Shown one piece after another: positions 62,871-64,000 of a stretch of 64,000 nt of DNA. Within the stretch, counting starts at the first letter, position 1. Each line of letters starts with the position of its first letter. Source of the stretch: DATGZX01 sp035296965 (lineage in GTDB: Bacteria > Planctomycetota > Planctomycetia > Gemmatales > Gemmataceae); NCBI GenBank assembly GCA_035296965.1, contig DATGZX010000339.1, forward strand, positions 1-64,000, in the 5' to 3' direction. The notes beneath the pieces were generated by a model. It saw nothing but the letters and a program-made list of their open reading frames with translations, searched no databases and was not told where the DNA came from. The position numbers were made by a program, and so were the translations under genes.

Positions 62871-64000
62871 TTGCCTTTCCATAGCCATACGTTGAAGAAC
62901 GGCCTGCAAATCATCGGCGAAACCAACGCCGCGGCCCGATCGGCCGCGCTGGGCTTCTTCGTCCGCACAGGCGCCCGCGATGAAACCCCCGACGTTTCCG
63001 GAGTAACCCACTTCCTGGAGCACATGGTTTTCAAGGGGACGCCGCGGCGCTCGGCACTCGACGTCAATCGGGACTTCGACCGGATCGGCGCCCACTACAA
63101 CGCCTTCACCAGCGAAGAAAACACCGTTTTTTACGCCGCCATCTTGCCGGAGTACATGTCCCAGGCGGTCGACATCCTTGCCGACATCCTCCGTCCCAGC
63201 CTTCGGGTCGAGGACTTCGACATGGAGAAGAACGTCATCATCGAAGAAATCGGCATGTATGAAGACCAGCCGATGTGGTCGGCGTACGATCATGCCAAGC
63301 GCGCCTACTTCTCGGACCACCCTCTGGGGAACAGCATCCTGGGTACGCCCGACAGCATTCGGGCACTGGCCCGCGACCAGATGTATAGCTACTTCGATCG
63401 CCGCTACGTCGCCCCCAACATCATCGCGGTGGCGGCCGGCAACGTGGATTGGCCCAAGTTCGTGGACTTGATCGAGTCCCGCTGCAGCGCTTGGCAACAA
63501 GGCCCTGTGGGCCGGCAGGGCGTCCGCGAAACACCCGGTTCCGGCGCCTTCCAGGTGCTCACCAAGGGGAAAGTCACGCAGGAGCACGTTTTCCTGATCT
63601 CGCCCGGGCCGCCCGCGGAGTCGCCGTTGCGCTACGCCGCGGACACCCTCGCGCTCGCCATTGGCGACGATTCCGGCAGCCGGTTGTACTGGGCGCTGGT
63701 CGATCCCGGCCTGGCGGATTCGGCCGATTGCAGCTTTCACGATTACGAAGGAGCCGGCTCTTTTTACACTTCCTTCAGCTGCGAGCCTGGACAAACGCAA
63801 GAGAACCTTGCGATCATTCACAAGCTGCTTCGGGAGGTGCAACGCAAGGGGATCACCGAAGAGGAATTGCAGCAAGCAAAAAGTAAGATCGGCTCGCGCG
63901 TGGTCCGCGGCAGCGAACGGCCCATGGGGCGCATGCAGGCAATTGGCATGTCCTGGATTTACCTGCATCAATACCGCACGGTGGACGACGAGCTCAATGC
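62871..64000 (+). CDS. M16 family zinc peptidase, active subunit (cut by window end)
   Basis: The N-terminal 376 residues of an M16 peptidase. It has the zinc motif in THFLEHMVFKGTPRRS (HxxEH), the third ligand segment NVIIEEIGMYEDQP, the SRLYWALVDPG region and FTSEENTVFYAA. The start is TTG at 62871 with AAGGAG 7 nt upstream, since no ATG lies near the conserved 'LKNGLQIIGE' beginning. It follows the inactive partner by 27 bp and should form the catalytic half of a heterodimer that degrades peptides or presequence-like tails. The frame is still open at position 64000. Confidence 0.92.
   Translation, partial: MPFHSHTLKNGLQIIGETNAAARSAALGFFVRTGARDETPDVSGVTHFLEHMVFKGTPRRSALDVNRDFDRIGAHYNAFTSEENTVFYAAILPEYMSQAVDILADILRPSLRVEDFDMEKNVIIEEIGMYEDQPMWSAYDHAKRAYFSDHPLGNSILGTPDSIRALARDQMYSYFDRRYVAPNIIAVAAGNVDWPKFVDLIESRCSAWQQGPVGRQGVRETPGSGAFQVLTKGKVTQEHVFLISPGPPAESPLRYAADTLALAIGDDSGSRLYWALVDPGLADSADCSFHDYEGAGSFYTSFSCEPGQTQENLAIIHKLLREVQRKGITEEELQQAKSKIGSRVVRGSERPMGRMQAIGMSWIYLHQYRTVDDELN

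Noticed and set aside
1..64000. CRISPR arrays, rRNA genes, insertion-sequence transposases, prophage
   Set aside because: No regular direct repeats, rRNA signatures, transposase motifs or phage genes were seen.

Overview
The window is GC-rich bacterial DNA that looks like a planctomycete, most probably of the Gemmataceae type. The reasons are several large Ser/Thr protein kinases with a C-terminal transmembrane segment or TPR repeats, two exported proteins carrying the planctomycete 'V-L-E-S-R' N-terminal export motif, a TIGR03009-like protein, a small Cys-rich secreted protein of a planctomycete family, and long intergenic palindromes. Family calls come from recognising motifs by eye; no database search was run.

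Layout: (1) 0.4-7.6 kb, minus strand: a small secreted CxxC protein, then a Cys-rich exported protein, CusB-like adaptor and CusA-like pump forming a copper/silver efflux unit. (2) 7.8-21.1 kb: a secreted matrixin-like protease, divergent from a large secreted PPC/Ig-like protein that sits 18 bp before a kinase-TPR receptor, then an HD-GYP protein and a hybrid histidine kinase. (3) 21.3-24.0 kb: a secreted hypothetical, queA and a GH2-like protein without catalytic residues. (4) 24.0-29.1 kb, minus strand: a SAM-I riboswitch with its terminator, followed by a threonine-synthase-like PLP enzyme, a MoaD/ThiS sulfur carrier, a small unknown protein, a MoeB/ThiF activating enzyme, a toxin-antitoxin-like pair and a cysteine desulfurase. 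This reads as a protein-thiocarboxylate sulfur-transfer operon controlled by SAM. (5) 29.1-34.8 kb: kinase, NYN/OST-HTH protein, serine protease, LTxxQ-like periplasmic protein and a TIGR03009-like protein. (6) 35.5-39.0 kb: a kinase fused to a tubulin-like domain. (7) 39.1-54.9 kb, minus strand: a fatty-acid oxidation block of fadD, thiolase, fadB, and a 2,837-residue fusion of FixC/ETF-QO, ferredoxin, two acyl-CoA dehydrogenase modules, ETF-beta and ETF-alpha, with a lipase behind it. (8) 55.5-64 kb: purC, a nucleoside phosphorylase-like protein, a methyltransferase, leuS and a pair of M16 peptidases (one lacking the zinc motif, one cut by the window end).

Three things stand out. The beta-oxidation electron-transfer chain from acyl-CoA to quinone is in a single polypeptide. 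The sulfur-carrier operon is led by a threonine-synthase homologue under a SAM riboswitch, which suggests homocysteine formation rather than threonine synthesis. leuS is preceded by a 15-codon leader peptide with seven leucines, an intrinsic terminator and a perfectly complementary antiterminator segment, which is a classic ribosome-stalling attenuator in a planctomycete.
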